Positions 35,149 to 44,053 of a stretch of 61,810 nucleotides of DNA are shown piece after piece. The notes beneath the pieces were generated by a model that was given only the letters and a program-made list of their open reading frames with translations, made no database searches and had not been told where the DNA came from. The first letter of the stretch is position 1; each line of letters starts with the position of its first letter. A program made the translations under genes and the position numbers. The stretch covers positions 1 to 61,810 of the forward strand of contig DVJE01000027.1 of NCBI GenBank assembly GCA_018716975.1. The letters run 5' to 3'. Source of the DNA: Candidatus Gallacutalibacter stercoravium. Its GTDB lineage: Bacteria; Bacillota; Clostridia; Oscillospirales; Acutalibacteraceae.

Positions 35149-36531
35149 ATGCCGATGTTACAGCGGGAAGAATGCATGCCGGGAGCCGATGTGACACGCA
35201 CCATCTTCGCCAGCCAAACCGGCGCGCATTTAAATAGCAACGTAATAACCGGCGGCGGGGACGACGATACGGCAATATTGCAGGCAGTGTTGGATCAGGC
35301 TCCGGCCTGCGGGGGAATCGTGCTGATTATGGATGGGGCGGCCCTTGTTACGGGGTTGCGGCTATACTCCAACACCACCATCCTTTGCCCCAACGCGGGA
35401 TGTGGGTTTTATTTGGCCGACGGCGCCGACGCCGCTTTGCTGAGCAACGCTCACCCGGATTATGAGAAAATTCATGATAGCAATATCGCCGTGATAGGCG
35501 GCACCTACAACCACAACTGCCGGGGGCAGCGCCACCATGTGCCGCCCCAAGAGGTAAACGGCGCCTCGGGAGCCAACGGCGTTGCCACCGACAACGATAC
35601 AGGCGGCCGCTGGGTGGTGGGATTTTCTTTTTATGGGGTAGAGGGGCTTACCGTGCGGGATATTGTGCTGCGCGATCAGCGCACCTTTGCCATGCTGATT
35701 GCCAACTGGCGGCATGTGACGATGGAAAATATTTATATTGATCTTCCCCATCGTAAGGATGCGGAAAATCAAGACGGCATCCATTTTTGGGGGCCGGGCC
35801 GTTTTCTTACCATGCGCAACATTCGCGGCTGCAGCGGCGATGATTTTATCGCTTTGGCGCCCGATGAACGGGATTTGGTTTCCTCCATTACCGATGTTTT
35901 GATAGACGGCGTGATGTTGGAAGAGGCGGATCAGGGCATCCGGCTGCTTTCTCGCGCCGAGGGGCGGTTGGATAGGGTGACTATCCGCAATGTAACCGGC
36001 ACTTATAAAAGCTTTGGCTTTTTTATCTGCCCCTGGTTCCCTGGCCATACGGCGGGCAACTACGGCAGTATTGTAATTGAAAATGTGGATTTGCGCCCTA
36101 TGGAACCCAACTACACCTACCGGGATCCCTTCTTGTTCCAAGTAGGCGGCGCCATTGAGTCGCTAACTTTGCGCAATATCACCAGCCATTCCCCCAGCCA
36201 TGACCGCACCTTGTTTGAGCTGGGCCCCCCTTTTTACGATCAAGAGTGCCGCTTGGCCCGCACCCATGTGGGATCTTTGCTGATTGACGGCCTCCATCTG
36301 TACGGCCACCAAGGTGTTCGGCCTTTGGTGCGTCTGGATTGCGCAATCGATGTGCTTACTATCCGCAACGTGGACGAATGTCTTGGGCCCGCCACCCAGG
36401 CTGAGGAACGCGCCCCCTTGCTTTGCACACAGGCTGGCTGCAATGTGGGCTTGCTCAACCTGGTGAACCTCCAGTTAGAGCGCCGCGTTATAGATGCCGC
36501 CCAAGGTAAGATTGAGCAGCTGCGCCAGTAA
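35149..36531 (+). CDS. GH28-like right-handed beta-helix protein
   Basis: 460 aa. N-terminal GGDDDTAILQAVLDQA is the usual opening of pectinase-fold glycosidases. Repeating beta-helix coils follow, with a GH28-like active-site stretch, NQDGIHFWGP and CSGDDFIALAPDE (about residues 200-240), which holds the paired aspartates. There is no signal peptide, so it acts inside the cell, if it is a polygalacturonase-type exo-hydrolase. GGGGGG precedes the ATG at 35149. It is related in design to the protein at 42811-43992. The substrate is probably a uronic-acid-containing oligosaccharide, which would feed the nearby mannonate dehydratase. Confidence 0.75.
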   Translation: MPMLQREECMPGADVTRTIFASQTGAHLNSNVITGGGDDDTAILQAVLDQAPACGGIVLIMDGAALVTGLRLYSNTTILCPNAGCGFYLADGADAALLSNAHPDYEKIHDSNIAVIGGTYNHNCRGQRHHVPPQEVNGASGANGVATDNDTGGRWVVGFSFYGVEGLTVRDIVLRDQRTFAMLIANWRHVTMENIYIDLPHRKDAENQDGIHFWGPGRFLTMRNIRGCSGDDFIALAPDERDLVSSITDVLIDGVMLEEADQGIRLLSRAEGRLDRVTIRNVTGTYKSFGFFICPWFPGHTAGNYGSIVIENVDLRPMEPNYTYRDPFLFQVGGAIESLTLRNITSHSPSHDRTLFELGPPFYDQECRLARTHVGSLLIDGLHLYGHQGVRPLVRLDCAIDVLTIRNVDECLGPATQAEERAPLLCTQAGCNVGLLNLVNLQLERRVIDAAQGKIEQLRQ

Positions 36532-36741
36532 GCTGTGGCAAGCGCCCAACCCACCGCGCTTGTATAGGGTTGTAAGGGCGGGTATTCCCCCTACGGCCGG
36601 GGCGGAATGAACCCGCGCAAGCGGCGCCGTGAATGCTATGTTTGTGCGCCGCCGGAATAAACTTCCGCACCGGTGTTAGGCGTTATGCTTTTCATCGGCT
36701 TACCGACCGTATCCTTGTAACAGTAAGGAGGCAAAAGCGTT

Positions 36742-37356
36742 ATGCAGCCTGGTAAGAAAGCGGTTTTGCTGGATATGTATGGTGTGATTGTAAAACAAAC
36801 CGGAGATGATTTCGTTCCCTACATACAAAAGACCTTCCCCCATTTAACCGAAAAAGAGATTTATACGCCGTGGTTGAAAGCCGATATCGGGGAGATGACA
36901 TCGCTGGAAGTTTGGGCAGCATTGGGATTTCAGGGCGATTTGGAAAAAATAGAAAAACAATATCTGGATACCATACAATTAAACGACGGCTTTTTAGAAT
37001 TTATAAAAGCCATAAAACAGCAGTACAAACTAGCGATTATATCCAACGATTCCAGCCGGTGGAGCCGGTATTTGCGCGAGAAGTTCCAGTTAAACCAATA
37101 TTTTGATGCAATCAGCATCAGTGGGGATCTGAAAGTGCAAAAACCGGATGCGCGCATCTTTGCGCTTACCGTTGAAAAATTGGGGGTGCGGCCGGAAGAC
37201 TGTTTTTACATCGATGACCGGGAAGGAAATTTAGATACCGCCCAAAAGTTGGGGATGACGGCCATCTTGTTCAACAGTTTCAACAGCAGAAAGATAGTCT
37301 ATAACGGCGAGATGGTGAGCAGCTTTGCACAGCTGCTGTCCCGGTTGTCCGTTTAG
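36742..37356 (+). CDS. HAD-superfamily hydrolase (subfamily IA)
   Basis: 204 aa. Motif I is LLDMYGVIV (catalytic Asp, with Tyr at the third position as in haloacid dehalogenases and many phosphatases of this group), motif II SNDSS, motif III Lys in KVQKPDARIF, and motif IV CFYIDDREGN. It probably removes phosphate from a sugar phosphate. AAGGAGG lies 10 bases before the ATG. Upstream, 36532-36741 holds GC-rich imperfect repeats (GGGCGGGTATTCCCCC and a GCGGCGC/GCGCCGC stem) but no gene. Confidence 0.85.
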   Translation: MQPGKKAVLLDMYGVIVKQTGDDFVPYIQKTFPHLTEKEIYTPWLKADIGEMTSLEVWAALGFQGDLEKIEKQYLDTIQLNDGFLEFIKAIKQQYKLAIISNDSSRWSRYLREKFQLNQYFDAISISGDLKVQKPDARIFALTVEKLGVRPEDCFYIDDREGNLDTAQKLGMTAILFNSFNSRKIVYNGEMVSSFAQLLSRLSV

Positions 37357-37510
37357 CTGTCGAGCCGTCTGGCCCACCGTCATCTGCGCGTGCGCTGTAA
37401 AATCCCAGCCCGCACGGTCTGGCTGAAAATGAGCCGCGGTTCCATGAGTCTAGGGTAATTTGTTAAGCTGTAAAAAATTTGAAAACCATAAAATAAAGGG
37501 AGGAAACCGA

Positions 37511-38713
37511 ATGTCTACTGTTAAAATCCGCGATATCCGTGTTATCAACACCAATCCGGCAGGCGCCAACCTGACGGTGGTGAAGGTGGAAACCACCGAG
37601 CCGGGCTTATACGGCTTGGGCTGCGCCACCTTCACTTACCGCTACAAGGCGGTAACCTCGGTGGTGCTGGATTACCTCAAGCCCCTGCTGGTGGGGCGCG
37701 ACGTGGCCAACATTGAGGATCTTTGGAACATGATGAATGCCAACGCCTACTGGCGCAACGGTTCCATCGCCAACAATGCGGTTTCCGGCGTGGATATGGC
37801 GCTGTGGGATATCAAAGGCAAAATGGCCAATATGCCTCTTTACGACCTGCTGGGCGGCAAATCCCGCGAAGGCGTGGCGGTGTACCGGCACGCAGACGGG
37901 CGCACCTACGACGAGGTTGTGGAAAATGTGCAGAAGTTCATGGAGCAAGGCGTGCGGCACATCCGGGTGCAGTTTGGCGGTTACGGCGGCAAAGCCAGCG
38001 GGCTGAACACCCCGCCCAATTCCCCCGAGGGCGTGTATTATTGCCCGGATCAATATATGGAAAACACCGTTAAAATCATCGATTATGTGCGCTCTAAGCT
38101 GGGCTACGGCATTGAGCTGCTGCACGATTCCCACGAGCGTATGTCGCCCATCAATGCTGTGCGGCTGGCGAAAGATTTAGAAAAATACCATCTGTTCTTC
38201 TTAGAGGATATTCTTTCCCCCGAGCAAGAGGAATGGTTTAGAATGGTGCGCCAGCAGTGCACCACCCCCATCGCCATTGGCGAGCTGTTTAACAATCCCA
38301 GAGAGTGGGATACCTTGATTTCCCAGCGGCTCATCGATTTTATCCGGGTGCACATCAGCGATATCGGCGGCATTACGCCTGCCCGCAAACTGGCTATTTT
38401 TGCCGAGCAGTTCGGCGTGCGTACCGCTTGGCATGGCCCGGGCGACGTTTCCCCTGTGGGCCACGCGGCCAACATTCATCTGGATCTCAACGCCCATAAC
38501 TTCGGCATTCAGGAGTGGTCTGGCTTTACCGAGCAATCAATGGAGGTGTTCCCCGGTAGCCCCGAGCTGCGCAACGGCTATGTGTATGCTAACGACAAGC
38601 CGGGCTTGGGCATCGATATTGATGAAAAGCTGGCGGCCAAATATCCCTGCGATGATTCTGTCACCCGCTGGACCCAGACCCGCCTGCCGGACGGCACCTA
38701 CAACAATCCGTAA
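37511..38713 (+). CDS. D-mannonate dehydratase, enolase superfamily (ManD/RspA type)
   Basis: 400 aa; ATG at 37511 with GGGAGG 7 bases upstream. Features of the mannonate dehydratase subgroup of the mandelate racemase-like enzymes: VYRHADG, LLHDSHERMSP (metal ligand and acid/base), FFLEDILSPE, IAIGELFNNP, and AWHGPGDVSPVGHAAN with the catalytic His. It dehydrates D-mannonate to 2-keto-3-deoxygluconate in hexuronate breakdown. Some members are promiscuous or only sense starvation. It is followed 60 bases later by an SDR-like gene, a common pairing for mannonate oxidoreduction. Confidence 0.85.
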   Translation: MSTVKIRDIRVINTNPAGANLTVVKVETTEPGLYGLGCATFTYRYKAVTSVVLDYLKPLLVGRDVANIEDLWNMMNANAYWRNGSIANNAVSGVDMALWDIKGKMANMPLYDLLGGKSREGVAVYRHADGRTYDEVVENVQKFMEQGVRHIRVQFGGYGGKASGLNTPPNSPEGVYYCPDQYMENTVKIIDYVRSKLGYGIELLHDSHERMSPINAVRLAKDLEKYHLFFLEDILSPEQEEWFRMVRQQCTTPIAIGELFNNPREWDTLISQRLIDFIRVHISDIGGITPARKLAIFAEQFGVRTAWHGPGDVSPVGHAANIHLDLNAHNFGIQEWSGFTEQSMEVFPGSPELRNGYVYANDKPGLGIDIDEKLAAKYPCDDSVTRWTQTRLPDGTYNNP

Positions 38714-38776
38714 GCCGGCGCTGGCCAAAGGTTGCTGTTTCACGAGTTTTTGCAAAGATAGAGGAGGCACAGTTTT

Positions 38777-39595
38777 ATGTGCGAGCAAACAGAACAAACA
38801 CAGAAAAAAGCCGTTGTCAGCGGCGGCTGCCTCGCCTTGGTGGGCGGCATCGCCGGGCAATTGGCCCAGGCTGGTTACCGCGTAGCTGTGATTGGCCTGG
38901 CGGATGAAGCGCAAGCCGCCGCAGAGTTGGGCGGCGCCTATTGGTACCGGCAGGCCGATCTTGCGCAGCCGTTGACGCCCGAACAGGCCGTTAAGGATGC
39001 GGCCGAAGCTCTGGGCGGGGTTGACCTGTTGGTGTGCACCGCCGGGGTATTCCCCGCCGGCGGGCTGCTAAACACCACACTGGAAGAGATGGATAACGCC
39101 CACAACCTCAATTACCGCAGCTTTTTATTGCAGGCAAAAGCAGCGGCCAATTTGATGATTGAGGCGCAAAAGCCCGGCAGTATTGTTTTTGTAACCTCTA
39201 ACCATGGCCTGCGCGCTTATAAAGACGACTTTCTTTACGGCTCCTTGCAGGCGGCGCTGCACCGGGCTTGCGAGTCGTTGGCCATGCAGCTGGCCCCTTA
39301 CCGGGTGCGCATCAATTGCGTAGCCCATGGTGAATTAGAAGGGGTTACCCCTGTGCCGCAAGAAGAACCCGATTTTGCTTTTCGTTTGCCTTTGCAGCGG
39401 CGCGAAACCATGCAGGAACTGGGCGACGCCATCCTATACCTGGGGGAAAAAGCGGGTTACTCCACCGGTACCGTGCTGAAAACCGACGGCGGCCTTACCC
39501 TGGCCGGTATGCCGGAAGCGCCCTATGGCTACGGGTGGGACAAAGATCGCGACTTAGGCTCCGAAGAGGATCCGCCTTGGCGCAAAAAGGATTGA
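38777..39595 (+). CDS. SDR-fold protein lacking the catalytic lysine
   Basis: 272 aa. A paralogue of the SDR at 32926-33741 (shared YG--AALHRA-ESLA--L--Y---NCVA block). Here the catalytic pentad YxxxK reads YGSLQ, so Lys is replaced by Gln, and the cofactor loop TGxxxGIG reads SGGCLALVGGIA. The active-site Ser (TSNHG) and Tyr remain. It may be a weak or altered oxidoreductase or a regulatory pseudoenzyme. The frame is long and clean and the ATG has GAGGAGG upstream, so it is under selection and not a decaying gene. Likely co-transcribed with the mannonate dehydratase gene. Confidence 0.8.
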   Translation: MCEQTEQTQKKAVVSGGCLALVGGIAGQLAQAGYRVAVIGLADEAQAAAELGGAYWYRQADLAQPLTPEQAVKDAAEALGGVDLLVCTAGVFPAGGLLNTTLEEMDNAHNLNYRSFLLQAKAAANLMIEAQKPGSIVFVTSNHGLRAYKDDFLYGSLQAALHRACESLAMQLAPYRVRINCVAHGELEGVTPVPQEEPDFAFRLPLQRRETMQELGDAILYLGEKAGYSTGTVLKTDGGLTLAGMPEAPYGYGWDKDRDLGSEEDPPWRKKD

Positions 39596-39672
39596 CACAA
39601 GAGCAGCAGCCGGCTGAATTTTGTGGGGCCTGGCGCGCACAGAGAGCGGTCGCGTTGATAATGAACCAACAG

Positions 39673-39709
39673 CCAAACAGCGGTAGGCAAAACGCCTACC
39701 GCTGTTTGG
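39673..39709 (+). terminator. Terminator of the mannonate dehydratase - SDR unit
   Basis: 16-bp perfect stem CCAAACAGCGGTAGGC with its complement (39694-39709), loop AAAAC, then TCTTTC. The stretch from there to 39941 shows no other feature. Confidence 0.75.
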
Positions 39710-39941
39710 TCTTTCACGTTACCGGCAGAACTTTGGCGAAATGGGTTGGCGAAGCGGGGAAGAAGGCCCTGTAATAGACTTGCAATTCCGTTTATATAAA
39801 ACGATGACGGTCGGCTCGCCGGCTGCGCAATAGAGGAAAAAGCGGATAGCTTGTTTAGCGCCCATGGGCCTTTTGGTAAAAAAGCGTTTGGTTTGGCCGG
39901 ATCAATTTGCTGGCCCTTGGCTTTTGCAACGGTTGGCGATT

Positions 39942-40322
39942 CTAATCCTGTTTTTTATTTGTACCGTCTGAATCTTCTGCGCCTTCTACGTCTTCTGCTT
40001 TTGTAGCCGGTGCTTTGCCTGCGGCCTGTTGTGGCTCGGTGCGGGTGGTAGTGCGGGCCGCAACCGCATAGGCGCCGTTAGCGGTAAGGGACACCATTAC
40101 GGCATTAAGCGGAACGAGGGCCCACACCTCCCAGGTTTGAGCCCAGCCGCCCGACGCCGCGGTTGCGGCCACCATTATCACCAGGGCAATGAGGAAAGAT
40201 AGCCATTGGGTGGGCAACTTGGCAAGCGGACCAGCCTTTTTTAAAAATTGGGTCAACAGCCCGGTTGCCGCCGCTGCGCCGGCAAAAGTAGCTAAACTGC
40301 CCCAGGTGAGATAATCGTTCAT
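39942..40322 (-). CDS. Small holin-like membrane protein
   Basis: 126 aa with three hydrophobic segments (LATFAGAAAATGLLTQFLK, WLSFLIALVIMVAATAA, and VWALVPLNAVMVSLTANGAY) and a charged Lys/Glu/Asp tail of about 35 residues. The pattern matches phage-type holins found singly in Clostridia. The ATG has AGGAGG upstream. No endolysin or other phage gene is nearby, so it is an orphan and may be domesticated. Function is inferred only from size and topology. Confidence 0.6.
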   Translation of the reverse strand: MNDYLTWGSLATFAGAAAATGLLTQFLKKAGPLAKLPTQWLSFLIALVIMVAATAASGGWAQTWEVWALVPLNAVMVSLTANGAYAVAARTTTRTEPQQAAGKAPATKAEDVEGAEDSDGTNKKQD

Positions 40323-40454
40323 ATCATTTGCCTCCTATGAGCCCCGCACAAGCACAGCCAGCACAGGGCGTGTTTTAAGAAATAATACGTGGGGTTCAAT
40401 CGTTCAGAACCCTATGAGGCATTTTTTGCAGGGTTTAGAAGGTTGGTCTGTTGC

Positions 40455-40484
40455 TTGACAGAGCTGCACCGGGCATATTATGAT
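40455..40484 (+). promoter_or_regulatory. Promoter of the small ORF / prmA unit
   Basis: TTGACA (40455-40460), an 18-base spacer, TATGAT (40479-40484). Start near 40491. Confidence 0.65.
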
Positions 40485-40526
40485 ACCGTTAGGCTAATTA
40501 GGAACAATACACACGTGGGGATTGGG

Positions 40527-40772
40527 ATGTGCGCGTAGTGCAGGCCGCGTCAACGGGAACGAGAGGAAATTTTAGAAAAGTTCGCTTCACCGGACATCCA
40601 GGCATCGGACTGGGCGCTTATTGCAGAGCCCTCTAACGCTTGGCTAACCGGATTGTGCAGCAAAGACCGATTCATAAAAGCGGTGGAGCAGACGCAACAA
40701 GAATGCGGCGGCTGCCAATTGGATCCCTTGTACCCGCGTGCGTTAGCCTTGCTCAAAGAAACTGAAATATAA
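40527..40772 (+). pseudogene. Small ORF upstream of prmA, with an amber codon at position 4
   Basis: From the ATG at 40527 the frame reads M-C-A-TAG and then stays open for 77 codons to a TAA at 40770-40772. The product has strong coding character (SPDIQASDWALIAEPSNAWL, then CSKDRFIKAVEQTQQ and CGGC). No standard start codon with a ribosome binding site lies between the TAG and the conserved-looking part. It is therefore either a pseudogene with an early nonsense codon or a gene with a non-standard start (ATT or TTA region near 40560). TAG is a normal stop in this genome (42603, 37356, 23643). Family not recognised. The stop codon is 42 bases before prmA. Confidence 0.45.
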
Positions 40773-40813
40773 AATTGACGGGAAACAGCAGCCGCTGTGA
40801 AAGGATGAGCAGC

Positions 40814-41737
40814 ATGGATTGGACGGAAATTATCGTTACAGTAGACGCCAAGGATGTGGACAGGGCCGGAGACATTGCCCAGATGGTAGTGCCCTACGGT
40901 ATTTATATTGAGGATTATTCCAACCTGGAGCAAGAGGCGTTTGAAATTGCCCATATTGATCTGATAGACGAACAGCTTTTGCAAAAAGACCGCACGAAGG
41001 GTTTGATTCATATTTATATCAGCCCGCAAGAGAACCCGGCAGAAGCCGTTTCTTTTTTACGTGAGCGCTATGATGCGGCGGGAATAGATTTTACGCTACA
41101 TACAGAGGACTGCGCCGAAGCCGATTGGATCAACAACTGGAAAAAATATTTTCACCCCATCCCCGTAGGGGAAAAGCTGTTGATACGCCCGGTTTGGGAG
41201 GAAGCCCCCGATTCCCAGGGCAGGGTGGTGCTGGATCTGGAGCCGGGCCTGGCCTTTGGAACCGGTACCCATGAAACCACGCGGTTGTGCCTACAGTTGC
41301 TAGAGCAGTATGTGCGCCCCGGGGCACAGGTGCTGGATGTGGGATGCGGCAGCGGTATTTTGTCGGTAGCGGCCCTGCTTTTGGGGGCGCAGCAGGCTGT
41401 GGGAGTGGATATCGACGCATTGGCGGTAAAAACCGCCAGAGAGAATGCCGAACGCAATAAAGTGGCCGATCGCTTTCATGCCATATGCGGCAATTTGACC
41501 GATCAGATTCCGCCGCAGGGTCAGTATGACCTGGTGGTGGCCAATATTGTGGCCGATGTGGTCATAACGCTGACCAAAGATGTAAAGAAATACCTAAAGC
41601 CGGGGGCGATATATCTGATGAGCGGCATTATCGACACCCGGGCAGATGATGTTTTTCAGGCCTTGGAGCAAGCGGGCTTTACCATTGTGCAACAACAGCA
41701 AGAGAAAGGGTGGGTGGCTTTAGCGGCTCAGCCCTAA
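40814..41737 (+). CDS. prmA: Ribosomal protein L11 methyltransferase
   Basis: 307 aa. The ATG at 40814 has AAAGGATGAGC upstream. N-terminal L11-recognition domain (MDWTEIIVTVDAKDVDRAGD at the start, ADWINNWKKYFHPIPVGEKL in the linker) and C-terminal SAM-binding domain: LEPGLAFGTGTHETTRLCL, VLDVGCGSGILSVAALLLGA (motif I), VGVDIDALAV (motif II) and LVVANIVADVV (catalytic motif). It trimethylates lysines and the N-terminus of ribosomal protein L11. Often next to dnaJ in other Firmicutes, but not here. Confidence 0.95.
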   Translation: MDWTEIIVTVDAKDVDRAGDIAQMVVPYGIYIEDYSNLEQEAFEIAHIDLIDEQLLQKDRTKGLIHIYISPQENPAEAVSFLRERYDAAGIDFTLHTEDCAEADWINNWKKYFHPIPVGEKLLIRPVWEEAPDSQGRVVLDLEPGLAFGTGTHETTRLCLQLLEQYVRPGAQVLDVGCGSGILSVAALLLGAQQAVGVDIDALAVKTARENAERNKVADRFHAICGNLTDQIPPQGQYDLVVANIVADVVITLTKDVKKYLKPGAIYLMSGIIDTRADDVFQALEQAGFTIVQQQQEKGWVALAAQP

Positions 41738-41868
41738 ATAGCACAAAAGCACGGCAGGTGCGGCAGAGGCAAAATTTTTAGACAAGATAGCCGGGAAGCA
41801 AATAGTTAAAAATTTGGAAATTATTCAAAACTTCTTCAATTTTTTCTTTTTTTAGTAAATTAAAATGG

Positions 41869-41874
41869 TATAAT
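41869..41874 (+). promoter_or_regulatory. Extended -10 promoter of the acidic-tailed membrane protein gene
   Basis: TGGTATAAT; no good -35 box at 17 bases, which is usual for extended -10 promoters. It lies in a very AT-rich stretch. Confidence 0.5.
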
Positions 41875-41967
41875 GTTAAAAGCATTTGCCTTGGCCGCTG
41901 TTCTGGCCAGTTGCGGCAGATGGGCAAAGAAAAAAGAGGAAAAACACATTTTTTCGGAGGGATTCTG

Positions 41968-42603
41968 ATGAAGCAAAACAAACGGCAATCCGGGTTTAAC
42001 ATGTTTCTGTCGGTCTTTTTGGTCATTGCCTATGTGGTATGCATGTATTTTGTCAATGGGATGATCCAAAGCATGGAGGCAGGCACGCTGCAAACACTGC
42101 TTAACGTTATCTTATACGTTGCTTTCGGCGCGTTGTTGTTTTACGCCACCCGTGTGGGCGAGGGCAAACAGGTAAAGCGTTTTAGCTTAAGCGTTTTGTT
42201 GCTGATGGTAGTGCCGGGCCTGTACATTGCATTAAGTTTCTTTGCTTCCGGCCTGCCTTTGAGCAGCGAGATTACCAATTCCACCGCCCTTTCTATTTTA
42301 GGGCTTATCATGTTGGGCTACGGCATCCCCTATACCTTTGTCAGCGGCTTTGAGATGTTGCCCGAGCCGAAAGAGATAGAACCCACCAAAACCATTGTTG
42401 TGGATCAAGAAATGGAAGAAGGGGACGCGCTGGAAGAAGAGGAAGATTCCTTAGAGGAAGAAGACGCTGCAGAGATGCAAAACGATAACGAGCAAGAAGA
42501 CGAAGAGACGCAATCAGAATCCCAAGCAGAAGAAAATGAAGAGGGCAGCGAGGAAGAAAGCGAAGAAGAAAAGCAGACGCAGTCCGATTCGAAAAAGGCG
42601 TAG
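41968..42603 (+). CDS. Four-helix membrane protein with a glutamate-rich tail
   Basis: 211 aa; ATG at 41968 with GGAGGG 7 bases upstream. Residues 1-135 hold four membrane helices (FLSVFLVIAYVVCMYFV, LLNVILYVAFGALLFYA, LSVLLLMVVPGLYIALSFF, ALSILGLIMLGYGIPYTFV). Residues 145-211 are nearly all Glu, Asp, Ser and Gln, for example EEGDALEEEEDSLEEEDAAE, and end in a Lys pair. The tail is probably disordered and may bind cations or basic proteins at the membrane. I do not recognise the family. Flanked by its own promoter and terminator, so monocistronic. Confidence 0.75.
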   Translation: MKQNKRQSGFNMFLSVFLVIAYVVCMYFVNGMIQSMEAGTLQTLLNVILYVAFGALLFYATRVGEGKQVKRFSLSVLLLMVVPGLYIALSFFASGLPLSSEITNSTALSILGLIMLGYGIPYTFVSGFEMLPEPKEIEPTKTIVVDQEMEEGDALEEEEDSLEEEDAAEMQNDNEQEDEETQSESQAEENEEGSEEESEEEKQTQSDSKKA

Positions 42604-42678
42604 TGCTCGCGGGATTGCTTCTAAAATGGAAAGACTGTTTAAGGCTGTTTTTTGTTTTACATAAACCAGCAACCGGCT

Positions 42679-42711
42679 GGCGGGGCTCAGTCTGAGCCCC
42701 GCCTTTTCTTA
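42679..42711 (+). terminator. Terminator of the acidic-tailed membrane protein gene
   Basis: 11-bp perfect stem GGCGGGGCTCA / TGAGCCCCGCC, loop GTC, followed by TTTTCTT. Confidence 0.9.
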
Positions 42712-42810
42712 TTTATTTAATTTATTTAAAAAAAGAAGAGCATGGCGCAAAAAACGCTTGCGCCCCTGCGTATAAGGGAGTAAAATCGCAACAAAGGAGG
42801 GGGATTTTTT

Positions 42811-43992
42811 ATGCAAAAGGATTTTGTTTTGTTAGGTGACGGCGTGCACGACGACGCGCCGGCTATTCAGGCCATGTTAGACAGCGGCCGTGCCCGTGTG
42901 GAACTACCCGAGGCCCAGGTGTGCTATTTAATTACCCGGCCGCTGCGCATCCATTCGGGGCAGCAGCTGGTTTTGCCGCGTTATTGCACGGTACGGCTGG
43001 CAGATGGATCGGATTGCCATATGCTGGAAAACGCTGATTTGCAAAACGGCAACGGCAATTTTGAAGTAACCGGCGGCATTTGGGATATGAACAACTTAGG
43101 GCAGGGCAAGAATCCCTTTCATTTTCCCCACGAGCAGCACCCGGATTATGACGGGCTTTGTATGTACTTCCGGCACGTGAAAAATATACGTTTAGCCCAT
43201 ATGACGTTGAAGGATCCGATAACCTTTGCTGTTACGCTGGATGCTGCCTCTTACTTTACGGTGGAGGATCTCACCTTTGACTTTAACTACGGCAACCCTT
43301 GGGCGGTAAATATGGACGGCGTGCACTTAGACGGCGACTGCCACTATGGCGTTATCCGAAACTTAAAGGGCAGCTGCTATGATGATATGGTGGCCCTGAA
43401 TGCCGACGAAGGGGTAGGCGGGCCCATTTCCCACATCCAAATAGACGGCTTGTACAGTGTGGATTGCCACAGCGCAGTGCGGCTGCTCTCTTGCGCCTAC
43501 CCGGTGGAGGATGTGAGCATCAGCAATGTGCACGGCAGTTTTTATCAATATTGCGTGGGCCTTACCAAGTTTTATGAGGGAGAGGCAAAAGGTTATTTCG
43601 ACGGTATTGTGCTGGATCGAATCTATGCAGCTAAAGCGCCGCGCTATTCGGTGTATCAAAAAGACGGCATGTATGTGTTTCCGTTTATTTGGGTGGAAAG
43701 CGGTTTAATGGTTAAGAACCTACAGGTGAGCAATGTTTACCGCAAGGAAAGCAGCGTAGCGGTGGAAACCATCGGCGTTGGGGAAGAAGCCCATGTGCAG
43801 AGGCTTTCGGTGAATAATGTGACACAGGAAAATCGCCTTTCTCCCGATGAGACATTCCCGCTGCTACGCAACTGCGGCCAGATCGACACTTTGTATTTAG
43901 GACTGGCAGACAGCGGCACAGATCCCCTTTTGTGTAATGAAGGGGCCATCACCCGGATGCTACGGCCTTTACAGGAAGAAACCGGGCAGTAA
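42811..43992 (+). CDS. Second GH28-like right-handed beta-helix protein
   Basis: 393 aa, no signal peptide. It opens with GDGVHDDAPAIQAMLDSG, then beta-helix coils with NMDGVHLDGDCHYGVIRNLK and CYDDMVALNADEG, which carry the Asp pair of the polygalacturonase-type active site. Same general design as the protein at 35149-36531 but diverged and shorter. Probably an intracellular exo-acting hydrolase or lyase on uronate-rich oligosaccharides. AAAGGAGGGGG lies ahead of the ATG. Confidence 0.75.
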   Translation: MQKDFVLLGDGVHDDAPAIQAMLDSGRARVELPEAQVCYLITRPLRIHSGQQLVLPRYCTVRLADGSDCHMLENADLQNGNGNFEVTGGIWDMNNLGQGKNPFHFPHEQHPDYDGLCMYFRHVKNIRLAHMTLKDPITFAVTLDAASYFTVEDLTFDFNYGNPWAVNMDGVHLDGDCHYGVIRNLKGSCYDDMVALNADEGVGGPISHIQIDGLYSVDCHSAVRLLSCAYPVEDVSISNVHGSFYQYCVGLTKFYEGEAKGYFDGIVLDRIYAAKAPRYSVYQKDGMYVFPFIWVESGLMVKNLQVSNVYRKESSVAVETIGVGEEAHVQRLSVNNVTQENRLSPDETFPLLRNCGQIDTLYLGLADSGTDPLLCNEGAITRMLRPLQEETGQ

Positions 43993-44053
43993 ATCGGGCA
44001 GTAGCCGGCCGCAAACTTTATAAAACGTTCATCCTTTTGTGGTATGCTCGATT

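Noticed and set aside
36541-36670. Possible mobile element in the GC-rich gap before the HAD gene
   Set aside because: Only short imperfect inverted repeats are present; there is no transposase, target duplication or second copy in the window.
40527-40538. TAG read-through or pyrrolysine insertion in the small ORF before prmA
   Set aside because: TAG is used as an ordinary stop by at least three intact genes in the window, and no pyrrolysine genes are seen.
40550-41029. 159-codon minus-strand frame across the start of prmA
   Set aside because: It is antisense to prmA and its upstream ORF, with low-complexity residue choice and no ribosome binding site.
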